A stretch of DNA of 54,153 bases. Origin: Micromonospora sp. ATCC 39149. Lineage in GTDB: Bacteria > Actinomycetota > Actinomycetes > Mycobacteriales > Micromonosporaceae. Location: positions 6,699,157 to 6,753,309 of the forward strand of contig NZ_GG657738.1 in assembly GCF_000158815.1 (NCBI RefSeq). Reading direction: 5' to 3'. The notes under the pieces were generated by a model. The model was not told where the DNA came from and did not search any database. It saw only the letters and a list, made by a program, of their open reading frames with translations. A program made the position numbers and the translations under genes. Below, one piece after another: positions 33,639 through 43,126 of this stretch (positions within the stretch are counted from its first letter, which is position 1; the number at the start of each line of letters is the position of its first letter).

Positions 33639-35002
33639 CCGCGCTCGACGTGGTGGACCCCGCCACCGGTGCCGTGTTCGCCTCCGCACCGGTCTACACC
33701 GCGGCCGAACTCGACGCCACGATCGCCGTCGCCGCCGCGGCCGCTCCCGGGTGGGCCGCGCTCCCGCTCGACGAGCGCCGCGCCCGGCTGCGTGCTTGCG
33801 GAGCCGCACTCGCCGGCGCCGCCGAGGAGATCGCCGCGCTGCTCAGCCGCGAGCAGGGCAAGCCGCTGGCCGCCGCACGCGCCGAGGTGGACCTGTCCTC
33901 CGGTTGGTTCGGGCACACCGCCGACCTGCCCGGCACCGACGAGGAGGTCGATGCGGGCCCCGGCGCTTCGATCATGATCGGCCGGGTGCCGCACGGTGTG
34001 GTTGCCGCGATCGCACCCTCGAACTTCCCGATCATCCTGGCGGTGTGCAAGGTCGCACCGGCGCTGCTGGCGGGCAATGCGGTGGTGCTCAAACCGTCGC
34101 CGGAGACGCCGCTCTCTACGCTGCGGACGGGCGAGCTGCTCGCGCCGCACTTGCCCCCTGGCGTGCTGTCGGTCGTCTCCGGCGACCACGCGCTAGGGAA
34201 GGCGCTGACCACGCACCCGGGCATCGACATGGTGTCGTTCACCGGCTCGGTGGGCACCGGGCAAGCGATCGCCGAGCAGGCCGCGGGCCGCTTCCTGCCG
34301 GTGGTGCTCGAGTTGGGGGGCAACGACGCCGCGGTGGTGCTGCCCGGCGCCGACGTGACGGCGCTGGCGCCAGCGCTGTTCGCTGGTGCGATGGTCAACA
34401 GCGGCCAGTTCTGCGCGGCCATCAAGCGGATCTACGTCAGCGGCGCACAGGCCGGCGAACTGGTCACCGCGCTGGCGAAGCTGGCCTCGGAGGCGGTCGT
34501 CGGCGTCGGCAGCGACCCCGCCACCGAGTACGGCCCGCTGGTGAGCCGTGCCCAGCTCGACCGCGTCAGCGCGCTGGTGGACGAGGCTGCCGCCGCCGGC
34601 GCACGGGTGGTGACCGGCGGCGCCCGGCTGCCCCGGCCCGGCTGGTTCTACCCGCCGACCATCGTCACCGACCTCCCGCCCGGCACCGATCTGGAACTGG
34701 AGGAGCAGTTCGGCCCGGTGATCCCGGTGATCGCCTACGAGGACCTCGACGAGGCGATCGCACGTGCTAACGGCACGCGCTACGGGCTCGGCGCGTCGCT
34801 CTGGGGTGACGCCGAGCGTGCCCGTGCGCTAGCGGCCCGGCTGACCTGCGGCACCGTCTGGATCAACACGCACGGGGCGCTCCGCCACGACACCCCGTTC
34901 GGCGGGGTGCGCAGCTCCGGCGCCGGCGTCGAGTACGGCTGGTGGGGGCTGCTCGAGTACACGCGGATCAAGGTCGTCCACGAGCTCCACCCGGGAGGGT
35001 GA
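33635..35002 (+). CDS. NAD(P)-dependent aldehyde dehydrogenase
   Basis: A 455-residue ALDH. Active-site Asn in VAAIAPSNFPI, Glu in VVLELGGNDAAV, Cys in MVNSGQFCAAIKR, and the C-terminal FGGVRSSGAGVEYG. Oxidises an aldehyde to an acid. In the cluster it could finish the carboxylate of a sugar-derived building block or process an aminoaldehyde. Coupled to the small gene before it. Confidence 0.92.
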   Translation: MTALDVVDPATGAVFASAPVYTAAELDATIAVAAAAAPGWAALPLDERRARLRACGAALAGAAEEIAALLSREQGKPLAAARAEVDLSSGWFGHTADLPGTDEEVDAGPGASIMIGRVPHGVVAAIAPSNFPIILAVCKVAPALLAGNAVVLKPSPETPLSTLRTGELLAPHLPPGVLSVVSGDHALGKALTTHPGIDMVSFTGSVGTGQAIAEQAAGRFLPVVLELGGNDAAVVLPGADVTALAPALFAGAMVNSGQFCAAIKRIYVSGAQAGELVTALAKLASEAVVGVGSDPATEYGPLVSRAQLDRVSALVDEAAAAGARVVTGGARLPRPGWFYPPTIVTDLPPGTDLELEEQFGPVIPVIAYEDLDEAIARANGTRYGLGASLWGDAERARALAARLTCGTVWINTHGALRHDTPFGGVRSSGAGVEYGWWGLLEYTRIKVVHELHPGG

Positions 35003-35377
35003 TTCCCATCCGCATCCGACGATGGCGCTGATTGTGTCCGCGCTCGTGCTCACGGCCGGCACCACCGCGGGTCGGCCGAGGCGGCGATCTCCGGCCGGCC
35101 CAGCGCAGCAGATGCCCCCGCCGGGCGTCATCACGGTCAGATGCCCGTAGACGGTCGCGGTGGCACAACGAGGCCAACGGCGAGGACAACAACGGGGGAG
35201 AGCCCCGACGGTCCTGGAACTGCGGCGTCGAGGCCCCAGCGACGATCACAGCCAGCTCGGCCGAGATTCCGATCGATCGCCGACGGTGCGGCCACCGATA
35301 ACTCGGCTGCGGTAGGGCCGCTACCCTGGCAGACGACTCTCGCCTGCCCGAACATCCGCGCCGACCGAGGGACGTGC
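35003..35377. other. intergenic region before amide synthase 2
   Basis: 375 bases without a supported gene. A small perfect hairpin GGTAG-GGCCG-CTACC occurs at 35311-35325 and could be an operator or attenuator of the next gene. Confidence 0.4.
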
Positions 35378-36238
35378 ATGTCAAGCAACTGGTCCGTGCA
35401 CAGCGCCTACTCCGATCCCGGCCGTCACCGGGCACTGCTCGCGGAGCTGCGCGGCGAGGTGCCGCGCATCTGCGCGGCTGCGCGCAACGTCATCGCGCAC
35501 TATCGCATCGAACTGCCCGAGCTGCCCCCGGCGCGGCACGACGAGATACACAGCCGCTGGTTGGAGGCCATCCTGGAGCTCGACCAAGAGCGCCACCCGG
35601 AGCCGCTGGCGACACCGAGGGCGACCGCGGAGAAGGTCGCCGGCTGCTGCCGCGACCACGTGCTGTTCGTCGTCGGCGCGCTGCGCGACCGTGGTGTTGC
35701 GGCGCGCAGCCGCGTCGGGTTCGCCTCCTACCTGACCGAGGGCTACTTCCTGGACCACGTCGTCGTCGAGTACCGGACCGGTGACCGGTGGCGCCGCGTC
35801 GACCCTGAGTTCGCCCCTGGTTCGGTCGAGTTCGACGTCGAAGACATGCCCACCGGGCCGACAGCCCCGTTCCGGACCGCGGCCCAGGCCTGGCTGGCCC
35901 ACCGGTCGGGGGAGACCGACGCCGAGCTGTACCGGGTGCTCCCGGAGTCAGAGCTGGGTGGGCCGGGTTTCATCCGCGACTGCGTCGTCACCGAGCTCGC
36001 CCACCGGCAGAAGGACGAGCTGCTGCTCTGGGACGCCTGGGGTGACGTGGCACACCAGGTCGACGACCCGCTGGTCGACGAGCTGGCCGACCTGCTCGTC
36101 CAAGCCGACGCCGGCGACGACACCGCCGAGCGTGAGCTGGCCCGGCGCTACCGCGACGACCCGCGCCTGCACCCCGGCGACGTCATCACCCAGTACTCCC
36201 CCTACGGCCAGCCGCCTCGCGTGGTCCGGCTGCGCTGA
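35378..36238 (+). CDS. transglutaminase-like amide synthase 2
   Basis: A 286-residue paralogue of the 27396 product. Triad Cys91 in VAGCCRDHVLFVV, His127 in YFLDHVVVEY and Asp142 in RRVDPEFAP; shared GFASY segment before the His. ATG at 35378 after GAGGGACG. Two such enzymes in one cluster suggest two amide-forming steps or two carrier-bound partners. It has no adjacent carrier gene of its own. Confidence 0.82.
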   Translation: MSSNWSVHSAYSDPGRHRALLAELRGEVPRICAAARNVIAHYRIELPELPPARHDEIHSRWLEAILELDQERHPEPLATPRATAEKVAGCCRDHVLFVVGALRDRGVAARSRVGFASYLTEGYFLDHVVVEYRTGDRWRRVDPEFAPGSVEFDVEDMPTGPTAPFRTAAQAWLAHRSGETDAELYRVLPESELGGPGFIRDCVVTELAHRQKDELLLWDAWGDVAHQVDDPLVDELADLLVQADAGDDTAERELARRYRDDPRLHPGDVITQYSPYGQPPRVVRLR

Positions 36239-36380
36239 ACCGTCGGCGGTCGACGCCATAGCCGTTCGCGCAGGGTCATCCGTGCGCTCGTCCGGATCTT
36301 CCGGTTGACCGCCCCGAGAGCGACGCTGGTCACGGGATCATGAGTCGAAGCTGGAGCGACGCGATTCGGGGGACGGTCAC

Positions 36381-37058
36381 ATGGCGAATGCGGACTCGAT
36401 CAATCAAACGGTACGGCCCGCCGCCGACGTCCCGGCCTCGATCGGGGTGGCCGTGCTGGTCGGCAACGAGGTCACCCGACGAGGGCTCGAGTCGATCCTG
36501 AACGACCTGTCGGGGGTGGCCGAGGTCTCCTACCACCAGGGTGTGGCCGAGGCCCAGGCTGCGCTCGCGACCGGACGAGTCGACGTCCTGCTGGTCACCA
36601 GCTCGGCCGGCAGGGAGGCGCTGTCGGTGGCCGGGGGCGGGGCCAGGATCCTGGTCCTGGTGGACGACGGCAGCGGCGTCCAGGAGCTGTTCGGCGCCGC
36701 GGCGCGCCCGCCCGACGGCATCGTGCTGCTGGCCGACCTGACGCCGGACGGGCTGGCCGAGGCGCTGCACCGGACCGCCACCGGGCAAATTCACGTGCCC
36801 GACCGGCTGGCCCGCGAGCTGATGGACCAGGCCAGGGTGGAGTTGTCCACGCCGGTGCACCCGGCGCGGCTCACCGCCCGGGAGAGCGAGGCGATGGGGC
36901 TGATGGCCGAGGGCATGAGCAACAAGCAGATCGCCGGACGCCTGGGTATCTCCAGTCACGGGGCCAAGCGGTTGGTGGCCAGCCTGATGCTCAAGCTCGG
37001 CTCGCCGAACCGGACCGCGGCCGTGGTCAACGCGATCAAGTCCGGGCTGGTCCGGTGA
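36381..37058 (+). CDS. atypical LuxR-family response regulator, cluster regulator 2
   Basis: A 225-residue paralogue of regulator 1. Receiver-like part IGVAVLVGNEVTRRGLESIL, RVDVLLVTSSAGR with no phospho-Asp, then LuxR helix-turn-helix LTARESEAMGLMAEGMSNKQ, HGAKRLVASLMLKLGSPNRT. The DNA-binding helices of the two regulators are nearly identical, so they may share sites or form heterodimers. It sits at the border between the carrier half and the sugar-derived half, convergent with the latter operon. Confidence 0.88.
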   Translation: MANADSINQTVRPAADVPASIGVAVLVGNEVTRRGLESILNDLSGVAEVSYHQGVAEAQAALATGRVDVLLVTSSAGREALSVAGGGARILVLVDDGSGVQELFGAAARPPDGIVLLADLTPDGLAEALHRTATGQIHVPDRLARELMDQARVELSTPVHPARLTARESEAMGLMAEGMSNKQIAGRLGISSHGAKRLVASLMLKLGSPNRTAAVVNAIKSGLVR

Positions 37059-38108
37059 TCAGAACGGGTCCGCCGACGGCATCAGGATGACCTTGTCCGC
37101 AACCCGCGTGTCGAACAGCTCGTAGCCGCGGACCGCCTCGGTCAGCGGCAGCCGGTGCGAGACCAGGGCGCTCGGGTCGACCCGACCGGTGCGCAGCAAC
37201 GCCATCACCGGATCGCGGGAGCGGATCGGGTTCCCCACCACGAACCGCAGGGTGAGTTCCTGGACGAACGCCCGGCCGGCCGGGAAGGCGACGTCGTCGG
37301 CGCCGTGCGCGCCGACGACCAGCACCGTGCCGCGCGGCCCCGCCGCGCTGACCGCGCAGGCCAGTGCCGCCCCGGAACCGACCGCCTCGATGACGACCGC
37401 GGCCTCGTCCCGGCCGCGCATCCGGGCCATCGTCGCGGCGAACCGCCCGGGCTCCACCACCGCCGGCACCAGCGCGCCTGCCCGCTCACGCCGGGCCGGA
37501 TCGACGTCGCAGACCACGACCGTGGCGCCCAGCTCGGCCGCGCACAGCGCGGCCATCAGCCCGACCGGCCCGGCCCCGACGACCCCGACCAGGTGGTCCG
37601 GCCCGACGTGCGCGTCGGTGACCGCGGTGTGGGCGGTGGCCAGGACGTCTCCGGCGAACAGCGCCTGCTCGTCGGTGACCGCCGCCGGCACCGGCCCCAG
37701 CACGACGTCGGCGAACGGCACCCGGACGTACTCGGCCTGCCCGCCGGCGACGGCGTCGCCGACGATGGTGGAGTAGCCGAACAGCGTGGCCGACGGGCAG
37801 TGGTAATGCCAGCCGCGCGCGCACCGCGGACACCGGCCGCAGGCGATGAGGTATGAGGCGACGACCCGGTCGCCGACCGCGAACGGCACCTGTGACCCAC
37901 GCTCGGTGACCACCCCGGCGAACTCGTGCCCGAGCACGGTGCCCGGGGCGAAGCTGGGCATCTCGCCGCGGTAGGGATGCAGGTCACTGCCGCAGATCGC
38001 GGTGCGGGTGACCCGCACGACGGCGTCGCGTTCGGACTCCAGCCGGGGCATCGGCAGGCCGTCGACGACCTCGACGTGCCGCGGGCCGCGATAGACGACC
38101 CCCCTCAC
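37059..38108 (-). CDS. zinc-dependent alcohol/polyol dehydrogenase
   Basis: A 349-residue MDR-family protein. Starts at GTG 38108, overlapping the stop of the glycoside hydrolase gene (GTGA). Catalytic zinc ligands CGSDLHPYRG and GHEFAGVV; structural zinc CGRCPRCARGWHYHC; NAD fold VGVVGAGPVGLMAAL. Oxidises a secondary alcohol. It is the last gene of the minus-strand sugar operon; pyrrolamide clusters also carry an alcohol dehydrogenase in the pyrrole-building set. Confidence 0.9.
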   Translation of the reverse strand: MRGVVYRGPRHVEVVDGLPMPRLESERDAVVRVTRTAICGSDLHPYRGEMPSFAPGTVLGHEFAGVVTERGSQVPFAVGDRVVASYLIACGRCPRCARGWHYHCPSATLFGYSTIVGDAVAGGQAEYVRVPFADVVLGPVPAAVTDEQALFAGDVLATAHTAVTDAHVGPDHLVGVVGAGPVGLMAALCAAELGATVVVCDVDPARRERAGALVPAVVEPGRFAATMARMRGRDEAAVVIEAVGSGAALACAVSAAGPRGTVLVVGAHGADDVAFPAGRAFVQELTLRFVVGNPIRSRDPVMALLRTGRVDPSALVSHRLPLTEAVRGYELFDTRVADKVILMPSADPF

Positions 38109-39960
38109 GCCGAGCTCACCGTGGTCGAGGTTTCCGTGATCGAGGTCATCGGGAGTCGCGCCACGGTCCAGCCCTTCTCGGTGAGGTCGACGACCAGATC
38201 CGCGTCGGGGTCGTCGCCGTCCCGGCCGACCCGCACGGTCACCGCACGGTCGCGGTGGTTGACCAGGGCGACGCCGCCGTCGACCGGCACGACCTCGACC
38301 TCCGGGTCCGAGCAGCGCACGGCGGGACCGATCCCGGCCAGCTCGGCAATCCGCCGGTAGAACCGTTCCCACGGGGCGAGCGCGAACCGCCCGACCGCGT
38401 CGAGCTGGCGTTCGAACGGGACGTTGGTGAACACCAGCCGACCCGCGCCGACGGCGTTGACCACGACGGCGGGCGTGCCGTCCGGGTACGCAGCCAGCAC
38501 CCGGCCGGAGGTCGCCCGGAGCGTGGTGGGCACCGCGCTCGCGACGGTCCAGTCCACCGGCCACACCTCGCCGTCCCAGACGATTTCCTGCCGGTCCCGA
38601 CCGGTCAGGTCGTAGTCGACGATCTCGGCGCCGACCAGCTCCGCACCCGGGAAGCCGTGCAGGTGATCACCCAGTGAGTAGTACACGGTGGCGCCCCGGC
38701 GCAAGGCGGCACGCAGGTGCTCCAGGTCCGCCAGCGTCACCTGGTCGACCGACGGGCAGACCACCAGTTGGTGCCCGGCGGCCGGAGTTACCACCACGTC
38801 CACGTCCAGGTGTAGGCGTTTGAGCAATAGGTAGGCGAAGAACGGCGAGACGGTGTCGCGGTGGGGGTCCAGGTAGGACCCGCCGCCGGCGGGCTGCCCG
38901 GCCACCGGCCACACCGCGATCCCGGCCGGCTCGACCGTGCGGACCAACGCCGGTGCGGCGTCGACGACCTGCCGGTAGGCCGTCATGGCCGGCTTGGGCG
39001 TCCCGTCGGCGCGGTGCAGCCCGACCATGCGTTCGGCCGGGCGCCGGTCGTAGGGCTCGGCGGTGGAGGTGCTGTCCTGCCAACACCACACGATCACCCC
39101 GGCCGCGCCGTTGACCAGCACCGAGGCGACCGCGGCACGCAGATAGGCCGCGGCGACCTCGTCGCCCGCGCCGTAGTCCCGAGTTCGTCGACCAGGGCCA
39201 CACCGTACGCGCCGGCCAGCCGGGCCAGGAACGCCGGCAGCTGGGTGGCCTTCGGTGACAGCGTGGACTCGATGTGCCCGGGCGACCAGAGCGGGAACCC
39301 GTGCACCGCCAGCAGGTCGAGGGCACGGCCGGTGGCCGGCCCGAAGGCCGATCCGCCGAGCACGGTCAGCGCATTGTTGGCCTGGCAGACCAGTACCTCA
39401 GGGGCCACTTGCCGGATCGCACCGACCAGCCGTCCGTACCAGCGGGCGACCTCGGCCGAAGTCAGCGTCGCGGCCTCGCCTGGATCCACATTGGAAATCT
39501 CGTCGCCCAGGTCGAGCGCGAGGACGTTCGAGCAGTCGGCGATCGCGGCGGCCACCGCTTGCACGAACGTCTCCTGGGCCGCCAGCATCTCCGGGTCGCG
39601 CCACAGACTGCGCCCGCGCCGCCACGGCAGGTCCAGCAGCTGACCGTTCATGAACAGGGTCAACACCGACAGCACGCAGCTCAGGCCGGCGGCCTCGGCC
39701 AGCTCGACCAGCCGGCGCAGCCGGGTCAGCGCCTGCTTGTCGACGCGCCGGGGATCCGGGTGGAAGTCGCGCCAGAAGACGAACACCCGAACGGTGTTGA
39801 GGCCGGCCTCGGCGATCCGGTGCATGTCGGCCGCGACGATGTCGGGATCCCAGTCGACCCACAGCTGACAGCCGGTACGGACCGGGAAGTAGGTGACCCC
39901 GAGCGCGGTGAACGGCCGGTCGTCACGCAGCAGACGGCCCTCATGCAGGCGGAACGCCAT
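38105..39960 (-). pseudogene. glycoside hydrolase (GH5/GH42-like), disrupted by a frameshift near 39180
   Basis: Two adjacent frames together give one ~618-residue enzyme. The 5' part, MAFRLHEGRLLRDDRPFTAL, is a TIM barrel with HRIAEAGLNTVRVFVFWRDF, likely acid/base Glu in LALDLGDEIS and nucleophile in VALVDELG. After ELG the frame is lost; reading one base over restores DYGAGDEVAAAYLRAAVAS and the rest, including a trimerisation-like domain HQLVVCPSVDQVTL and a beta-sandwich tail. One missing base near 39178-39186 explains it. Either a sequencing error or a real null mutation. Neighbours are overlapping and intact, favouring an error or recent event. Role: cleaving a sugar-derived intermediate, as the congocidine pathway also includes a glycoside hydrolase. 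Confidence 0.8.
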
Positions 39961-39963
39961 CGC

Positions 39964-41130
39964 TCAGCCCTCCCGCGCGGGTGTGTGCAGCGCGGCCGCC
40001 AGCGCGTGCACGACCCGCCGGACGTCGTCCTCACCCATCCCGCGATGCAGCGGCAGCGACAGCAGCCGGTCGGCGATGGCGTCGGTGACCGGCAACGGGC
40101 TGGCCGCGGCGGCATAGTAGCTGAGCCGATGCATCGGCGGGTAGTGCACCGAGGTCTGGACGCCCGCGGCGAGCAGCGCGGCGCGTACCGGCCCGCGGTC
40201 GGTCCCGGCGGGCAGCACGACCGGCATCAGGTGGTGCGCGGAATCCTCGGCCCCCCGGTCGGTGAACGGCACGACCAGCCCGGGCAGCGCGCCGAGCAGG
40301 TCGCGGTAGCCGGCGGTGAGCGCCCGTCGGACCCGGCGGTCGACGCCGAGCCGGCCCAGCTGGACTCGGCCGATGGCCGAGGTCAGATCGGTCGGCCGGT
40401 AGTTCAGCCCGAGGTCGGCGACGTCGTAGCCACCGGACCCGCCGGTCATCCGCTGCTGCGGCGAGGTGCCGATGGCGTGCGAGCGCATCCGGCGGATCCG
40501 GTCGAGCAGCGCGGCGTCGCGGGCCAGCACCATGCCGCCCTCGCCCGCGGTGACGTTCTTGGTGGCGTGGAAGCTGAAGCAGCCGACGTCGCCCCAGGTG
40601 CCCAGCATCCGGCCGGCCACGCACACGCCCGGTGCGTGCGCGCTGTCCTCGATCAACCGCAGTCGACCGGCCCGGCACAGCTGCGCCAGCGCGGCGATGT
40701 CGGCCTGGTAGCCGGCGTAGTGCACGGTGATCACCGCCCGGGTCCGGGGGGTGATCAGCCGTTCGACCTCGGCCGCGGTCAGCACCGGGTCCTCGGCCGC
40801 GCGCACGTCGGCGAACACCGGAGTGGCCCGGTGCAGGGCGACGACCTCGGCGGCGGCGACGAAGCCCAGCGCGGGGACGATCACCTCGTCGCCCGGGCCC
40901 AGGTCGAGCGCGGCGACGGCCAGGTGCAGCGCGGCGGTCCCGCTGCTCACCGCCACCGCCTGCGGGGCGCCGTGGGCCGCGGCGAACTCTTGCTCGAACG
41001 CCTCGGTCTGCGGCCCCGCCGACAGCCATCCGGACCGCAGCACGGCCACCACGGCGTCGATCTCCTCCTGGCCGATCACCGGGTCGGCCAGCCGCACCAC
41101 GGGATCCGTCGCGGCGCCTGCCGCAGTCAC
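39964..41130 (-). CDS. DegT/DnrJ/EryC1-type sugar aminotransferase
   Basis: A 388-residue fold-I PLP enzyme. PLP Lys in FSFHATKNVTAGEGG, AVAVSSGTAALHLAVAALDL near the phosphate site, LIEDSAHAPGV with the PLP-contacting Asp. Converts an NDP-keto sugar to an amino sugar using Glu. It is preceded by genes for NDP-sugar oxidation and decarboxylation/epimerisation, giving a route to a 4-amino sugar or to the amino group of an aminopyrrole. Overlaps the glycosyltransferase stop. Confidence 0.92.
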   Translation of the reverse strand: MTAAGAATDPVVRLADPVIGQEEIDAVVAVLRSGWLSAGPQTEAFEQEFAAAHGAPQAVAVSSGTAALHLAVAALDLGPGDEVIVPALGFVAAAEVVALHRATPVFADVRAAEDPVLTAAEVERLITPRTRAVITVHYAGYQADIAALAQLCRAGRLRLIEDSAHAPGVCVAGRMLGTWGDVGCFSFHATKNVTAGEGGMVLARDAALLDRIRRMRSHAIGTSPQQRMTGGSGGYDVADLGLNYRPTDLTSAIGRVQLGRLGVDRRVRRALTAGYRDLLGALPGLVVPFTDRGAEDSAHHLMPVVLPAGTDRGPVRAALLAAGVQTSVHYPPMHRLSYYAAAASPLPVTDAIADRLLSLPLHRGMGEDDVRRVVHALAAALHTPAREG

Positions 41131-42170
41131 CGCTCACCGCCGGACATCGGGGGCCGCGTGGACTCCATCGGGTAGCCCGCCACCACCGCAGCCGCCACCT
41201 GCGCCCAGGTGTTCTCCCGCTCGACCCGCCTGCGGCCCGCCGCACCCATCGCGCGGCGCCTCGGTTCGTCGGCCAGCAGGCCGACCAGCGCCTCGGCCAG
41301 CGCGCCGGGTTCGGCGTCGACCACCAGGCCGTCCACGCCGTGCCGGACCACCTCGCCCGCCCCCTGGAACGGGCCGCTGACCACCGGGGTGCCGCACGCC
41401 CAGGCCTCGACGAAGACCAGCGGGTACACGTCGGAGGTCGAGGGCAGGCAGAGCACGTCCGCAGCGGCCAGCAGCTGGTGCTTGACCGTGGCGTCGACGA
41501 CGCCGAAGTCGTGCAGCCCGTCGGCGGCCGAGGTGGCCGGGCCGTCCGCGCCCGGTCCGGCCAGCCAGAACGCCGTCCCCGGGCGGCTCAGGCGGACCAG
41601 CGGCGCGGTCGCGAGCAGCACCGGGTAGCCCTTGAATACGGTCCGGCGCCCCAGGAACAGCACGGTTCCGGTGGTCCCGGCGAAGCGGGCCCGCAGCCCG
41701 CTCGGGTCCACCGTTCCGTCCAGGTGCGGGGCCTGCGGGACGTACCGGATCGCCGCCGGGTCCGCTCCGGCGGCGATGACGTTGTCGGCCTCGGCCCTGG
41801 TCAGCACGTACACTGCGGTGGCCGCCCGACAGGCCGCCCGACCCAGATCGGGATCGGGCCAGAGCTCGACGGCCGTCGCCGGGGTGAGCACGAACGGGCA
41901 CCCGAGGTCGTTGGCGGCGCCCAGCGCCACCGCCACCTGCCGCGGGCGGGCGAGGTCGAAGGCGTGGACCACGTCCGGGTGCCCGAACTCGCGCGGGTCG
42001 GAGATGCGCGGCCACGGACCGGCGTCCGGCGCTCGCGGTGGCAGCGAGTCGGTCAGCACGGCACCGGTGTGCCCATGCATAGCGAGGTGCTCGGCGGTCT
42101 TCCAGGCCATCCGCTCGGCCCCGGTCCACTCGCCGCCGTAGCCGCCGAATGCGATCAGGACCCGGCTCAC
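41127..42170 (-). CDS. GT4-family glycosyltransferase
   Basis: A 347-residue GT-B protein. N-terminal VLIAFGGYGGEWTGAERM, nucleotide-binding half with TVLFLGRRTVFKGYPVLL and the EX7E-like FVEAWACGTPVVSGPFQGAG. Transfers a sugar from an NDP donor with retention. Coexistence with a glycoside hydrolase in the same operon suggests transient glycosylation during building-block synthesis or protection of the product. Confidence 0.88.
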   Translation of the reverse strand: MSRVLIAFGGYGGEWTGAERMAWKTAEHLAMHGHTGAVLTDSLPPRAPDAGPWPRISDPREFGHPDVVHAFDLARPRQVAVALGAANDLGCPFVLTPATAVELWPDPDLGRAACRAATAVYVLTRAEADNVIAAGADPAAIRYVPQAPHLDGTVDPSGLRARFAGTTGTVLFLGRRTVFKGYPVLLATAPLVRLSRPGTAFWLAGPGADGPATSAADGLHDFGVVDATVKHQLLAAADVLCLPSTSDVYPLVFVEAWACGTPVVSGPFQGAGEVVRHGVDGLVVDAEPGALAEALVGLLADEPRRRAMGAAGRRRVERENTWAQVAAAVVAGYPMESTRPPMSGGER

Positions 42171-43126
42171 GACGTGCTCCGGTGCGCCGCGTACCAGTCG
42201 AACGTCGACCGCAGCCCGACGTCGAGGGCGACGGCCGGCTCGTAGCCGGTCAGCCCACGCAGCAGGGTCAGGTCGGGCAGCCGGCGGCGCGGGCCGCCGG
42301 GGGCCGGCCGCACGGCGAACTCGGGGTGCGTTCCGGCGAGGGCGCAGATCCGTCGGGCGAGGTCGAGGATCTCGACCTCCTCCCGGTCGTTGCCGATGTT
42401 GACCACCAGCGGACCCGGCTCAGGCACCGCGCACAGCCGCAGCATCGCCTCGACCGCGTCGTCGACGTGGCAGAACGCCCTGGTCTGCCGCCCGCCGTAA
42501 AGCGGGAACGGGTCGGTGCCGGCCAGTGCCCGCTCGATCAGCTGCGGCACGACGTGCTCGCTGCCCATCCGCGGGCCGTAGACGTTGTAGAAGCGGGCCA
42601 CCCGTACCCGGCTCGGCGGGCCGGCGTGCAGGAACAGGTACTCGGCGACGAGCTTGCTCAACGCGTAGGACGTGCGCGGCGATCGCGGCTCGCACAGCAC
42701 AAACGGCGCGTCTTCCGGGACCGGTAGCTCGGCCAGCCCCGCGGTCGCGGCACCGTCGCCGACCTCGCTGGTCGAGCTGAGGAACAGCACACCCGGCTGC
42801 GTCCGGGCGCACCAGTCGAGCAGCGAGACGGTGGCCAGCACGTTGGTACGCATGGTGTGCACCGGCCGGTCGGTGACCCGCTGCACGCCGACCACCCCGG
42901 CCAGATGGTAGACGGCATCGAACCGGTCGAGGTCCGTGGGCAGCGGTGTGGTCAGGTCGTGGCGGACCAAGTGCACGTCACCGGTGAGGGCGTGCAGATC
43001 GGGGTCGTCGGCGCCGCGGGAGAAGTCGTCCAGGACGGTGACCTGCACGCCGTCGTCGAGTAGCCGTCGCACCAGGTGCAGGCCGATGAACCCGGCCCCT
43101 CCGGTGACCAGAGCGCGGTCAGCCAC
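42167..43126 (-). CDS. NAD-dependent NDP-sugar epimerase/decarboxylase (extended SDR)
   Basis: A 319-residue protein. Rossmann ALVTGGAGFIGLHLVRRLL, catalytic SST...YALSK (Ser, Tyr, Lys), RVARFYNVYGPRMGSEHVV and QTRAFCHVDDAVEAML. The pattern is closest to UDP-glucuronate decarboxylase and UDP-GlcNAc(A) epimerase/dehydratase groups; I cannot separate these by eye. It follows the NDP-sugar dehydrogenase, whose uronate product is the natural substrate. Confidence 0.88.
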   Translation of the reverse strand: MADRALVTGGAGFIGLHLVRRLLDDGVQVTVLDDFSRGADDPDLHALTGDVHLVRHDLTTPLPTDLDRFDAVYHLAGVVGVQRVTDRPVHTMRTNVLATVSLLDWCARTQPGVLFLSSTSEVGDGAATAGLAELPVPEDAPFVLCEPRSPRTSYALSKLVAEYLFLHAGPPSRVRVARFYNVYGPRMGSEHVVPQLIERALAGTDPFPLYGGRQTRAFCHVDDAVEAMLRLCAVPEPGPLVVNIGNDREEVEILDLARRICALAGTHPEFAVRPAPGGPRRRLPDLTLLRGLTGYEPAVALDVGLRSTFDWYAAHRSTS

